Assembly: GCA_023159155.1 (NCBI GenBank)
Contig: JAJNNX010000096.1
Coordinates: 1-53,622, forward strand
DNA from: Ustulina deusta
Lineage: Eukaryota > Ascomycota > Sordariomycetes > Xylariales > Xylariaceae
Direction: 5' to 3'
Length of the DNA stretch: 53,622 nt
Positions 35,206 to 49,009 of this stretch are shown piece after piece. The notes beneath the pieces are model-generated. The model was not told the origin of the DNA. It saw nothing but the letters and a program-made list of their open reading frames with translations, and searched no databases. The translations under genes were made by a program, and so were the position numbers. Each line of letters begins with the position of its first letter. Position 1 is the first letter of the stretch.

Positions 35206-37819
35206 CTAATTAATAGTTTTAAAAGTATTTATATAATTATAAAAATAAAAACAAAATCTAATCTATAATATTAATAAGTTTTTATATTATATTTTAAATT
35301 TTTATTATATAATTATTTTATTTTTTTAATAAAGCATTAAAATATTTAATTATTATAAAAAAAATTTAAGCTTTTGCTATATAATTAAATTTCTTTTTAA
35401 TAGAACATTGAAATAATATAAAAAAAAATAGCATATAATTATATTAATTTTAATTATATTATTATATAATAACTAAACAACTTTTTTATTTTTATTATAT
35501 ATAAAAAACTTACTAAAAAATATTAACTTAAACATTATAATATAAAAAATACTAAATATATAAATAGTTTTTTAAATTAAAAAATATATTTATTTGCTAA
35601 CTAATATTGTAGTAGGGCTGGTGCGCACGTACAAAAAATAGGTCTTTAATTATAGAATAGAACATATTTTTAGAAACCTTAAAAATTATAGAACAAAAGA
35701 TATAATAAACATACATTTTTATTTAAAGCTATAAAAAACTTTTTTTTATATAAAAAATAGATAGATAAACTATTATAAAATATTAAATAAAAGTTAAAGA
35801 TTTGTTTTATTAATTAATTATTGCGTTTATATTTATATTTATATATTAAATTATAACTTAATATATATAAAGATTTGTAAGCTAAAAAATATAATTTAAT
35901 ATAAAAAAATTAAATAGGTTTAGTTAGTTTTAATATATAATATATTAATTAAAAGCTTTGTTTTATTTTATTAGTATTTTTAATAAAGCAATAAAAATTA
36001 ATATTATTTAATGTTTTTTAAAGCATAACTTATAATTAAAAACTAATATTTTTAGTTAATATATTTAATATAGAAAAATTAACTACTAATTATATTAATT
36101 AATTATATTTTTTTAATAAATTTTTATATAAAGTGAAACTTTTAATATAATTTAATAATATAATATAAAAATAATAAAAAACTAATTATAAAAATACTAA
36201 TAATACTATACTATTTTTATTAAATCTATAAAAAAAACATGAAATTTAATTATAGTTTTATTAAAAAAACTAATATATTTATTAAACTTAAAAATATATA
36301 AGTTTTTAATAAAAAACTTATAAAAATATTATATTAATTATATATATTAATAATTCTAATTAATAATTTAGAATAAACAACCCAAATATTTTAAAATAAC
36401 TGTAATATTTTAGGCTTTTTTTAATAAAGTTTATTTTAAATATTCTAATTATAAATATATTTATTTTTAATACTTAAAAAGTTTTATTTATATAATTTAG
36501 TTAAATTAATCTTTTTTAATTATTTTACAACTATTTTCAATAAATATAAAATTACTAAAAATAACATATAATAAAAAAAATATATTAATACTATAAATAT
36601 TTTTAAACAATAAACTAACTTAGAATTTTTTTTTTAGTTATAAATAATAATATTAAGTTTTTTAAATAGTACTACTAGCTTAGAACTATTACTAAATATA
36701 GTTTTTTACTTTATTTAGCAAGCTATATAAATATAATTATTTTAAGCTTTACTAGTTATTTTTTAAACCTAGCTATTTATAATTATTTTTATTATTATAT
36801 CTTTAATAATATATATATATATAAACCTAATAATTAAATAATTAATAGCTAAAATAAAAAATCTTTTTATTTATAATATTTAAATAATTAAAATAATAAC
36901 TAAAATAATATAATTACTAGTTAACTAGAATTAATATTATATTGTTTTTAATTAAATATTTTACTAAAAAATTAGCTAATAAAATAGGCAGTAATATAAA
37001 AATAATTAATTTAAAACTTATACTACTTAAATATAATAATTAAACTTTTAAAAATATAACTAATTAAATAGTTAAAATAACTTTAAAAATATTTGTTTTA
37101 TAAAACTAAAAATTATATATAATAAAACTATAAATTAAAAAAAAACAAAAAATTTTAAAGCTTTATATAAAAAATATAATTTTAAAGCTTAATATATTAG
37201 TTTATTATATATACTTTAGCATATTTGCTTATTTATAGTTAACCTAAATAAAATATTAAAAAAAAGAATTATATTTTTAGTTTTAATATAAATTTATTAT
37301 AACTGCTTTAATAAATATTTTTTAATAGTTCTAATAGTTTATAAAACTTTATATAAATTTAATTATATTTTAAAAGATCTAAATTTTAAAAACAAAACCT
37401 AATTATAAAACCTAAAACTTAGCAAAAACAAAAATATTTTAAATAATCTAGCTTAACTATTTGTTTTAATATTTAAACAACTAATTATAACTAATTAGCT
37501 TAACTTTAAAACAAGATTTTAAACTAACTTAGTTTTTATAAAATAATAAAAGCTTAATATTTTAGCTAAAAAAAACTATTTAAAATTCTAATATAATAAA
37601 TAGCAAAAATACTAAAATAAATAAAAATTTATAATACTAAAAATAATTAATTAAGTTATTTTTTTAAATAATTTATTAATACTTATAGTTCCGGATTTTA
37701 TTAGTATATTTAATATATAAGTTTATATAAAAGCTATAATAATAATAAAAAAATATTTAAATAAAAAGAATAATATTATACTTAAAACTTATAATATTAT
37801 TTAATTTTATAAAATAATT
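35206..37819. other. RIP-degraded AT-rich DNA, unassigned
   Basis: No open frame or motif is readable. A small unmutated patch (GGGCTGGTGCGCACGTAC) lies at about 35614-35631. It is the target into which N2 inserted. Confidence 0.5.
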
Positions 37820-37824
37820 AGCGC

Positions 37825-37891
37825 TGTTACGATTAGTCAAGTAAAGCTTTTATAGCTAGTTTATTAATACTATGGATAAAGATTTTAAGCT

Positions 37892-37922
<31 letters not shown>

Positions 37923-38063
37923 AAAGTTTATAAACCAGATAAATATAGACTTTATATATATAGCTGCAAAATTATAGGTTAGTTTATATATAAACTTTTT
38001 ATTTTATTGCTATATAAGTCTAGAGTTTTTATAAGTTTTACTAAAACTGTACTAACTATTATA
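37825..38063 (-). repeat. N2 left LTR, 239 bp
   Basis: It starts TGTTACGATTAGTCAAG, the least mutated start of any N LTR here, and ends ATTATA. It contains a long A-run near 37897-37919. Confidence 0.85.
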
Positions 38064-38483
38064 CTATTTTTTTTAAAACTAAAAATTTAAATATAGTTTT
38101 AATTTAAGATTATTAATAATATTAAATTTATATAGTTTTTTTATATTATATTATTTTATTATTATTTTTATAATTGCTTATAAATTTATTAGTTATTATT
38201 ATATATATTTATTTTTATAATTTTATAAAAAATTTAAATATTTTTTTATAAGTTTTATAGAATTAGTTAAGCTTAATTAGTATATTTTTAAAATTTTAGG
38301 CTATATATTAAATATTATTAGAATTATAGCTTTTTTAAGCAATTTAATACTATAGTTTTTTATTTTTTTTATATATTTTTAATTATTTAATTTATTTAAT
38401 TTTAAACTTTGTTTTATTATTAATATTTTTAGCTAAAAATAATAATTAAATTTATTAAAATAAAAAATTATTATTTATTTTTT

Positions 38484-38488
38484 ATAAT
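38484..38488. repeat. Target-site duplication ATAAT (left of B2)
   Basis: Repeated at 45774-45778. The uninterrupted site is seen in N1 near 16620. Confidence 0.85.
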
Positions 38489-38731
38489 TATAAAAGGATT
38501 TAGCCAAATAGCTAGGAAATACTGTTTATTAACTAACTTAAGAAAAGAAAAAAAAAAAGAAAACTTTGTAAAAGCAGAGTCTTTATAGCTATATAGCTAT
38601 TAATGTATTATTAGCGCGGAGTTCCGATATATTTTTTTAATATATTTTTATAAGAAGTTCTATAAGTTCTAGCGGAAGTCCAGAACTTTTATTAATTAGC
38701 AAGGCTTTTAAAGCTAGCTTTGCTTGTAATA
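38489..38731 (-). repeat. B2 left LTR (3-prime LTR), 243 bp
   Basis: It starts TATAAAAGGATTTAGCC and ends GTAATA. A T-run directly inside it reads as an A-rich tract on the coding strand, the expected place of a polypurine tract. Confidence 0.85.
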
Positions 38732-38820
38732 AAATTTTTTTTTTTTTTTGGTTCAGGGGCTGCAAAATAGGTAGTATATAGCGTATAAGCAGTAGCTAAT
38801 AAACAAAAAAAAAAGTGCTT

Positions 38821-38900
38821 TTTTTAAGCAATATACGTTTTTTTTAAGCAATATATATATTTTTTAAGCAATATATATATTTTTTAGGCAATATATATAT
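38821..38900. repeat. Four 20-bp tandem repeats in B2
   Basis: Four consecutive units of exactly 20 bp follow the pattern TTTTTAAGCAATATATATAT, with small changes in the first and last. B1 has two units at the matching place. Confidence 0.85.
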
Positions 38901-41900
38901 TTGCTTAGCTAATATATTACTAGTACGTACCAACCTATTTATTACTACTGCTTACTGCTTTAGCTAAGTTTATATAAACTTTTTTAGCTTTTTTAACTTT
39001 TTTTTTTTTTTTTTTTTTTTTTAGTAATAATATTAATTAATAAATAGCTTTTTTTTTTTTTATTAAATACTTCTTTTTTGCTCCGTTACAAAAAAGTAAT
39101 ATGCTTGTTATATATTTGTTTTTATTATTTGTTTAGTATAAAGCAGCTTATATATGTTTAATAGCTAGCCTAGCTTTTATTTTTTTGTTTTTTTGTTTTT
39201 TTACTACTTACTAGCTATAAATATATTACTTTTGCTTTAGAACAAACATATAATTTTTATTTATAACATATTTAATATTTATATATTTTTATATTTTAAA
39301 ATAAATAAAGTGCTATTTTTTTTTTGTTTTTTATTTGCTAACAAATAGTTTAATATATTAGCTAGTTTATAAAATATTTTTACTACTTTTATATAAATAC
39401 ATAAAATTAATTATTTTTAAGTTTAATATATGCTTATATTTTGCTAACTTATTACTTAAGAACTAGCAAGCAATATAAATATTATATTAATTTAAGTAAA
39501 AACTTTACTTATTTATATAATATTATAAGTTAACTATTTGTTTATTATTTTTTTATTATTTATAATTGCTAACTTTTTTATTTATATATAGCTAGTTTAT
39601 ATATGTAAAATAATTATTATATTTAAACGCTTATTTAATAGCGCTTATATTTATAACTATTAAAACACTAGTAATTAAACGTTTTTTTTTTGTTTATAAG
39701 TAGTTGAATGCTTGCTAACTTATAATAACAAATATTAAAAAATAAAAAGCTGCTAGTTTTAAAGCTAGTTATTTAATAAGCTATTTTTAATTTATATATT
39801 AAATATAAATTAGTTATTAACTTTTTTTAGTATTAAAAAAAAACTTTTTTAAATATATTAATTATTTTTTTGTTTAGTTATAACTATTTGTTTACTAACA
39901 AATATTAAACAAACAATTAAATATATTTAGTAGTTTTTAAATATATTTAGTAGTTTTTAAATATATAATTATAATTATTAAATATAATATAATAGCTATT
40001 AAACGTTATATTTTAAATATAAAATAGCTTACTAATAGTTCTATAACTATTAATAATTATTTAAGTATTATTAAATATATAATAAATATTTATATAAAAT
40101 GTTTGTTTTTAAGCTTTAGTAGCTTAGTATTTATTAATAACTTTAGTTCTTTTGTTTATATATTTACTAAAAAATAATCCAGTAATACTTTAAGTTTTAT
40201 TTATAAATAGCTATGTTTTAATAAAATAAATAAAGCTAATAATAAAAATAAAAATAATATAAAAGTTTAGCAACTTTATAGCTGCTTAATACTAGTTTTA
40301 TACCGTAGCTAAGCTAAAAATTAATATAAATACTTTTGGTAGGCTTTTTTTTAGTTTTTTGTGTGTTTGATCTCTGTTTTTTGGCCTGTAATAACCTATA
40401 ATATTAGTAATAGAATTTAAAAAAAAAAAAAATATATATATATATATATATAATTCCTAATTGTAGCACAAACTATACTAGCTTACTAGCTGGTTTGTTT
40501 TTATTAGCTCTTTTTCTTAGTAGTAAAGCTTTATATATATAAGCATTTCTATACTTAGCTTTGAACTGCTTTAGAGCTATAATATTAGTAAAATTATTAA
40601 AAAGTTCTTATATAGGTTACTAATAACTAGCCTACTTAATTTTGATTTTGTAACAAATAGGCCTACTTTAGCTTTTTTTTTGCTTGTTTTTTGTTTATAA
40701 AATACTTTTTATTTAGAATTTATTATTTTTAGGTAGTACTACTAGCAGTTATATATCTAGGTTAACTTATAATAAAAAAAAGTTTATAGCTATTTATTAT
40801 AAAAAATTAATATAAAAATAGTTATATATTCTTTTAAAAATATTTAGCTTTATTATATAAAAGCTTATAATTTTAATTATTTTATATTTAGAGTAGAGCT
40901 ATGCTAGTTTTTAAAAAGGTTAGTTTATAATAATATTTTTTAGGTTTAATTATACTTAATTTTTTTTTTAAAACAGTTCGTAAAACTATACTTATTATTA
41001 GCTATTTTTTTTATATATTATTATACTGTAGCTATAGTAGCTTAAACAAATTTTTAAGCGTTTTTTAATTATTAAACAAATATTTTAGCTAATACTTTTA
41101 GTTTTTTAGCTAATATAAATAAACAAATTATTAGTTTAATTAAGTTTATATAATATTTATATTAAACAAAAAATAAGCTTAGCTTTATTATAAAAAAGTT
41201 TTTATTATTAATTGCTAGTATTATACCTAGTAATAATATTTTTTAATTTAATTATATATAAGTAATAAATATATAAAAATAAGCTAAAACTTTTTAGTTA
41301 GTTTTTTTTATAGCACTATTTGTTTTAAAATAATAAATAGTATTTAGTTTTTGTTTTATTTTAATTAGTTTATAAAAATATTACTAAAAACCTTTTATTT
41401 AATTTGTTTTTTTATTACTAGTAATTACTTTTAAAAATCTATAAAAATGCTAAAAATAATATATAAACCGCTTAATATATATTTTTATATTTATTAACTA
41501 TATAGCTTTAATAATAACTATTTTGTTTAATTTATTAGTAATTATTATAATAAAAAATAGGTTATTATTTTTTATTATAAGAAAGTTTGTTATAAAATCT
41601 ATAAATAGCTTATTTTAAAACTGCTTTAGAACTAAAAATAGCTTAAAAAAGCTTTGCTTTTTATATTTTTAAACAGTTTTTTTACTATATATATTACAAT
41701 TATTAATAAAGCAGCATACTATCTAATATATACTTAGCTAAAAATAACTTTTAGCTAAAATTATTATAGTTCTATTTTTTTTTAAATATTTTACTAATAT
41801 TAAATTATAGTAGTTCTAAATTAAGCTAGTTTAAAGTAGCTTTTAGTTTAGTATTTATATATAACTTTAATATTATAAAATATTATTTGTTCCAATTTTA

Positions 41901-42880
41901 TATTTTAAAATATTAATATTTAAAAACTTTTTATTTATTTTTATATTTAATAAAAATTTTTATTTATTATTTTTTATAGCTTTAATTATTAACTAGTAGC
42001 TAAGGACCTAATTTAACGCAATATTTTAAGCTTATTAGAAATCTTTATATATAAAAACCTAATATTTTAAAAGTAGTCTATCTTTTTAGAACTTTAATAA
42101 GCTTATTTTTATATTGCTATATAGCTTAAAAATTATTTATTTTTGGCAAAATAGTACAAATTTCTTTTTAATAAGTTATTTGTTTATTTTTAAAAGCAAG
42201 TTTTGTTTTTTTTGTAATAAAATGTTTAGTTAAGTACTATTTATTTTTGTTTTATAAATAAGCATAAACCTAAAGTTAGCTAAAAATTTGGCCTACTTAA
42301 CTTGTTTTTTTAAAAGTTTTCTTAAAGTTATAAAATATTTTAAGTTTTTGTAGTTTAAAAATATTAAAAATATTTTTTTAAAGCTTTATAGTTTATTATT
42401 TTATATATTTATATAGCTTATAATTACTAAAAGCTTTTTATTATAAATTTTATAATTATTTTTTGCAAATAAAAACTTTTATAAAAATATATTACTAAGC
42501 AAAAAAGTTTATGTTTATTATATTAAAATAAATAATTACTATAAACTGCTTTAAAATAATCTATTTTTAATACTATAAGCCTATTTAAATTAAATTAAGC
42601 AAAAACTAGTTTTGTTATAAAAAATAACTTAAACTATTCAAAAATAACATTTTTTATATTTTTTTAGCAAAATAAGGTTTTTTTTTTAATTAAAGCTATA
42701 AGCAGTACTATAATATTAATATATTTTAATCTAAATTGCTTATAAAAATTTGCAAAGCTTAAAAATTTTTTTATATTTTTAAGCAACTTAAAAATTTTTT
42801 TTTTATAAATAACTTTTATTTTTTTAAAGTTTATTTATATTTTTACTCTAGGGTTAATAATAAATTTTACATATTTTATT

Positions 42881-43110
42881 ATAGTTATTTTAAATTTATA
42901 TTTATTAATATTAAAATATAAGCCTATAGCTTATAAAATATTTAAAATTTATTTTATTTTTTCTAAATAGTTTTTTTTTAACCTGTTTAACTATACTAAA
43001 ATGTTATCTATATATATAAAAATAAAAATATCTAAGTATAAACATAAAGCAATATTTATATAGCGCTAAAATATAGCAGAAATATTAAACAATCTAAAAA
43101 AAGTTACTAA
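42881..43110 (-). pseudogene. Reverse transcriptase relic (Gypsy type) in B2
   Basis: Minus strand 43020-42994 reads FIYIDNILV, a mutated F-x-Y-x-D-D-I-L-V active site with the second Asp changed to Asn. Just upstream the frame gives a decayed version of the ATFQRYIN and YLD blocks that precede this motif in Gypsy elements. Downstream comes AIGLYFNINKYKF, matching the usual GL-x-LN-x-KCEF block. The next codon after LV is TAG, explained by G-to-A in a Trp codon. Confidence 0.8.
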
Positions 43111-45530
43111 CTATTTAAACAAACCAAACCTTATATAAAAAGCTATTTTTTTTTATTTTTTTTTTAATATATAGCTTATAAAAAGCTATTTAAATATTAA
43201 GCTTTATAAACTAACAAATTTTAAAAAAGTTTGCTAGTATTTTTTTAATAAAAAAAAAAATATTTGTTTGCTTAAGTTATAGCGTTAAGCGTTCTATAAT
43301 TAATATAAAAGCGTAACCCTTTTTCTAGTTTGTTTATAAAAAGAACTAGAGCACCTACAAATAAGCTATTAGCTCTAATATAACTTTTGTTTAATAGTTC
43401 TATTAATATTTTTTTTAATACTACTAGCTTGTTTTATAATATTTTATAAAAGGGCCCTTATAGTACTTAAAGGTTTGTTCTTTTAAAGGTTTATAAAAGT
43501 AGTATTTTATAATTAGCTTTTTTGCAGTATAAAAAAAGCTTATTTTTTATTATTTTATTAAATAACAGGGCTTAATCTTTTAATTTTTTTAATAATTAGG
43601 ATAGTAATAAAGTTAGATCTTTTAGTACTAGAGCTTTTATAATATCTACTAATATAATAGCAAATATTAAAGTACTAGTTGCTTTAGTATATTATAGCTT
43701 TTTTATTTCTATAGCAAAAACTATTTTACTAAGTTAGTATATATTACGTATTTTTTTAATACTTTTAGTCTATAGAATAAATCTAGTTTTTTATACTTTA
43801 AAGTCCCCGGCTTATTTTATATTAATTATATATTTATAAATAATATAAGTTACTTTTAATTATTCTATTTAAAGTTTTTTTAAAATAATATTATGCTTTA
43901 AATAAAAAACTATATATACTAATATTTTTTATTAAAACTTATTAATATTAGATTTAATATATATTATTTTATTAATAACTCTTTATTTTATTACTGCTTT
44001 TTTTAGCTTTTTTAAGCTAATAAAAATATATAGTAATTATAAATATTAAACTAAAAAATTGCTTATTATAGCTATATACTTATAACTTTAATTAATTATT
44101 ATTTTAATAATTAATATTTTATTGCAAATAAAGTTTATAATAAAAAGTGGGCTATCTATTAGCTATTCTAACTCTACTACTAAACTTATAAAAATTAAAT
44201 TTTTTATATATTTCTACTAGTAATTAAAAGCAGAAATTACTTATTTTCTAAATCTTTATTATTTTTTGCTTTTACATTTTGTTTTACTGCTATACTAATA
44301 GCTCCTATTCCGCCCCTGGTCTTTATAAATTATTAAGCAAAAATAAACAAATATTTAGTAATAAAATAGTTATTTTTTTTATATTATAAGTATTGCTTAT
44401 TTATTTTTTGCTTATTTATTTTTTTATTTACTACTTATTAGGCTTTAAGCTTATTTTAAACAAGAAAAAAGCTAGTAGCTTTTATTCTTATTATTTTTAT
44501 ATTTTTTTATATGTTTGTTATAAGTAGCAAAAAAAGAATAGCTGTTTTAATAAAGATTTACTATTTGTTTTCTAGTTAAAAGAATAGTAAAAGCTATATT
44601 TTTCTAAACAATCTACTATAGTTATTATATTATATGTTTATTTAATATAATCTAATAGCAAATCGCGCAAAATTAGCTTATTTATTAACTAAGCATTAAT
44701 AGTTTTTTTTAAAATAGTAAGCTTTATAGCATTGTTTTAAAAAGTGCTACTTATATAAACAAAAGTTCTTTTTCATTTTAAAAAAAATACAAAAAATATT
44801 TTTAAGCTTTGCTTAAAAAAAATAGATCTTAAGCTAATTTTTTTATTTAGTTAATATTAAAGTAGTGCTTATAAAAATATACTATAAACTTAGTAGGGTT
44901 TTATATATTAGTATATTTTTTTGCAATAAAAAACAGCTATATATTTGTTTTTGCAAAACTATCAAACGTTTTATTAATAATATAAAACTTATTAATATTT
45001 TTTCTAATAAACTTAGTATTTTGAACTAGCTTATATTTTATAGCTACTTTTTATATAAAAAACTTTATACAAAAACCGGTAAACTTTTCGGGCTATTAAA
45101 AAAGTTTTTTTTTAGAGTTATTAGTAAAAAGTTTATTAGTAAAGCAAATAGTTTTTTTATTGGATATTTTTTAAATAGGAGCTATTTTTAGAATTATTAG
45201 TATTAAGTTTATTGTAAAGTTTATTAAGATTTGCAGCTGATTACTAAAAAAAGAGTTACTATAGAACTATTTAGTTTTTATAATAAAATAATTAATATAA
45301 CTTATTAAATTTTTTTATATTTATATAAAAACAAAAATAATCAAGTTATTTATAGTACTAAGCTACTTATATCGTTTTTGTTTAATAATTTAAAATATTT
45401 AGTTGCTAAACTTTTTAAAAGCTACTTATTAAAGGGGTAGCTTTTTTATAAGGTTTTTTATAACTTTTTTAGTATTATATAGCTAATAAGCTGCACTAAT
45501 ACTATTCGGAAAAAACAAAGTTAGTTAATA

Positions 45531-45773
45531 TATAAAAAGATTTAGCTAAATAGCTAAAAAATACTGTTTATTAACTAACTTAGAAAAAAAAAAAAAAAAA
45601 AAAGACTTTACAAAAGTAGAGTTTTTGTAGCTATATAGCTATTAATATATTGCTAGCGCGGAGTTCTAATATATTTTTTTAATATATTTCTATAAAAAGT
45701 TTTATAAGTTCTAGCAGAGGTTTAGAACTTTTATTAATTGGCAAGGCTCTTAAGGCTAGCCTTGCCCGTAACA
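45531..45773 (-). repeat. B2 right LTR (5-prime LTR), 243 bp
   Basis: It starts TATAAAAAGATTTAGC and ends CCCGTAACA. Its last 50 bp are less mutated than the rest. Confidence 0.85.
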
Positions 45774-45778
45774 ATAAT
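45774..45778. repeat. Target-site duplication ATAAT (right of B2)
   Basis: Pairs with 38484-38488. Confidence 0.85.
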
Positions 45779-47713
45779 TAGTTATTATAAAATAAGTTTT
45801 TTATTTTATATAAATTAAACAAATTAAAAATATAGCTAAATCTTTGTTTTTTTAAAATTTTAAAAAGTTTAACTAATTAGGAATTTAATCTAATAGTTAA
45901 TATTTATATTATAAAGCTTTTTTTTTAAAAAAAGATTTTATTTTTTATTTTAAAATTTATTAAATATTTTTTTTTATTAGTTTATAGCTTATATTATTTT
46001 TATATAAAAGTTATTATATTATGTATTATTTTTTAAACGTTTTAGGTCTAACGGACTAATTTAAGTGCTTATTATTTAATATCAAAATTTATAACTATTT
46101 TATTAATATTTATTATTAAAAAGTTTTATGTTTTAATTTTTATTATTATTTTTAATAGTAATATATTAATTAATAAATATTATAAAATATTATATATAAA
46201 GTTTAAAACAAAAAAATAAATATTTTAGTTCTTTTAATATTGATTAATATAAAAATAAAGTTATTAATCTAGTTTTTAATTAGTTAATTTTATTATTTTT
46301 TAGCTTTAAAAATAATAAATATTATTAAAGTAGTGCTTAGTGCTTATAAAATTATTAATTATTATTATAAATTTAAAAATAAATAGTTTTATATTATTTA
46401 ATATTTATATATTTAATATATTAAAAAATCTATATAAATTTTTATAATATTGTATAGCTAGTAATTCTATAATATTTGTTTTTTTACTAAATAAAATTAT
46501 AATTAAGCAGCTAAACTTATTTATAAATATTTATATATAGTTATAACTTTATTAGTTAAATAATATATTTTTATTATTTATTATTATATATTGCTATATT
46601 ATAGCTAATATAAATAATAAATAAAAAAAGCTAAAGGTTTTGTTTTATAATATTTTGTTTTTTTTATAGTTATAATAATTATATATATATTGTTTATAAT
46701 TATATTTTAAATAAAACTAGTAATATTTTTGTTTTAATATTTTGATTATTTTATATTTATTTTAATATATAATAATTAAAAATATATAAACTTTTTAAAT
46801 TAAAGCTATATAAAAAAAAAATTTTTTATTTAAAGTAATTTTAGGTATATATAGCTTTTTGTTTTTATTTTTTAGATTTTATAGTTAGTTTTTTTGTTTG
46901 ATTAGATTTATTAGGTTAGCTTTTTAAAAAATATTAAATAAAAAGTTTATAGTTAATATAAAACTTAATATTTTATTAAAAAAAATTAATATTATTATTT
47001 TTTTTTTAGTTTTTTTAATTTTAATTATAAAAAGTTTTGCTATTTTATTTAATAAAATATTAATTATTATATTTTTTTGTTTTAATTAGTACTAAAAAAT
47101 AATATGAAAATTTAATAAAAAGTTAGTTTAATATATTTATTATATTAATAAAATCTATTTATTTAAAAAATATAATAAAACTTAATAATTAATTATTATA
47201 AAAAATTTAGTTTTAAAAAACTTTAAGTAATAATATTTTAAAGTTTATATTATTATTAAAAGTTTATAGTTTTAAATTAAATAAGTTTGCTTTATTAGTA
47301 TTATTATTTTAAAAAAATATTTTATAAGTTTTTAAAATAAAATTTTTTATTATATTATATAAAGTATTTATTTTTATTTATATTAGTTAGCTAGGCCTAA
47401 AAAAAGCTAAAATAAAGACTTTATATATTAATAGTTTTATATGTTTAAAAGTTTATTTTTATTTTAATCCTATTATAAATAGTTTATTTTTTTTTAATAG
47501 TTAGTATAAAAAAGTAGCAATTTTATTAGTATAATAAATAAATATATAAATATAATGATAAAACTTAAAAAATAACTAAATTAATTTAATATTTTTAAAA
47601 TTATTAAAATTTTAATTTAGAATTATTTAGATTTTAGTAAAGTTAATTTTAAATTTTTAATATTTTTTTAATATTTAGTTTAATATAAATAATAAATTAT
47701 CTTTTTATAATAA

Positions 47714-47718
47714 GTTTA
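47714..47718. repeat. Target-site duplication GTTTA (left of L)
   Basis: Repeated at 51001-51005. N1 shows the uninterrupted site near 18430. Confidence 0.85.
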
Positions 47719-47917
47719 TAATAGAGCCTTGTAGGGGGTCGAACTAGCAACCTCTATAGGTGGCCTATGCCCCAGGCATGCCAGGTCTACACTAGGTGGC
47801 CTCTGCACCTATAGGTAGGACCGCACATAGATATATTAGACTTTCTAATATTCTGCTACATACCTACTTTTTTTTAATATATTTTCTTTATTATTATACC
47901 TATTAGTTCTTTTATTA
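47719..47917 (+). repeat. L left LTR, 199 bp, with GC-rich core
   Basis: Bases 47724-47830 are GC-rich and share almost every base with the right LTR. The word AGGTGGCCT occurs twice, and GGCATGCC is palindromic. Confidence 0.85.
47735..47794 (-). promoter_or_regulatory. Possible RNA polymerase III A-box/B-box pair inside the L LTR
   Basis: On the minus strand TAGTGTAGACC (47794-47784) fits the A-box consensus TRGYNNARNNG at 10 of 11 places. After 39 bp comes GTTCGACCCC (47744-47735), which fits the B-box GTTCGANNC. Both are kept in the right LTR. I tried to fold a full tRNA around them and could not, so this is not a tRNA gene. It may be coincidence. Confidence 0.3.
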
Positions 47918-48790
47918 AAATAGTGCCTTACTATATATGTTTTATTACAAATACTAAACTATACTAAACTATTATTTTTTTAATTTTATAAAATTATAAA
48001 AATACTATTTTGTTAGCAGTAAAACTACAAGCACTTTTAGTTATATTGTAGTAATACTATAGCCTGTCTAAGCAAGTATTATAGCAGCTAAAGCATATTT
48101 TAACCTTTAATATTATAGCTTTTGTACTACTTATAAAGATTTATTAGTAGGCTTAATACTAAAAATAAGCTTAGTATATTACTTTTATATCTTAAAAGTT
48201 ATTTTAAGTAATAAATTGCTTAATAGCTGCAGTACTTACTATAACTTTGCAAACGTTGCGAATTTTTTTGCACCTAACCTAACGTAGCCCTTAGGTTAAT
48301 TAGTGCAGTTTTTTACTAAAAATTAAATATAGCGGTTTGTTATTAGTTTAGGATCTAAGTACTTTTTATATAAAAAACTATAATTTATTACGTACCTATT
48401 TATATCTAGTTTATAAAAAAATAGCTTAAAAAACTTCTATTTATTAGAATATTTACCTAATAATATAATAAACCTTTTTAATAAAGCTTAAAAAAAAAAA
48501 AAGTATTTAGAACAATTTTAATTAACCTGCTTTTATTTATAATTAGTTTTAAAAAAATAAGTGTTACCTAAAAAATAATTAATTACTTGTTTAATAGCTA
48601 TTAATAAGCTAAAATAAATATTAAAACTTTAGATTGCAAAGTTAATAAAATAAATAAAAAAATAAATTTATTAATTGCTATAAATAAACAATTTATTAAA
48701 ATAAACTAATAGTTTAATAAATTTATAAAATCTAGCAAGCTAGCAGTTATATTAATCTTTTAAACTAATATATCTATACTTCTACTTTTT

Positions 48791-49009
48791 TTGTTAAGTT
48801 ATAAGTCTAGCAATATTTATAGCAATAAAAATATTTTTAGTAATAACCTTTTTAACCCTTTAGATCTAAGTAATAATAATAAAGGTAACTTTTGTAGTAG
48901 TTCTTATAATTTAGGGCGAAGTGTTATACTAGGAGCTAAGTTAATATTTACTAAAAAAAAATCTATTAAAATTAAATATAATAATATTAATATTTTTAAT
49001 CTTAAATAA
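48791..49009 (+). pseudogene. Open remnant inside L, function unknown
   Basis: A 72-codon frame beginning at TTG with no ATG at that place. It is rich in Ser, Asn and Lys and includes DLSNNNKGNFCSSSYN and LGRSVILGAKLIF. It is the longest plus-strand open stretch in L and may be a piece of a former gag-like protein. Stops follow at once and precede it, so it is not an intact gene. Confidence 0.35.

Larger units (their letters stand above)
38489..45773 (-). mobile_element. Ty3/Gypsy retrotransposon B2, full structure, RIP-degraded, nested in N2
   Basis: Two LTRs of exactly 243 bp, a 5-bp target duplication and a 6.8-kb interior. The reverse-transcriptase core on the minus strand near 43000 fixes the orientation, so the right LTR is the 5-prime one. 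The missing half of B1 (about 42917 to 45570) is present here. All frames are broken by stops. RIP has left some G+C around 44290-44330 and 43440-43460. Confidence 0.9.

Noticed and set aside
47724..47830. tRNA gene in the GC-rich patch
   Set aside because: A B-box-like motif is present but no acceptor, T-arm or anticodon-arm pairing of tRNA form can be made, and the patch is part of a duplicated LTR.
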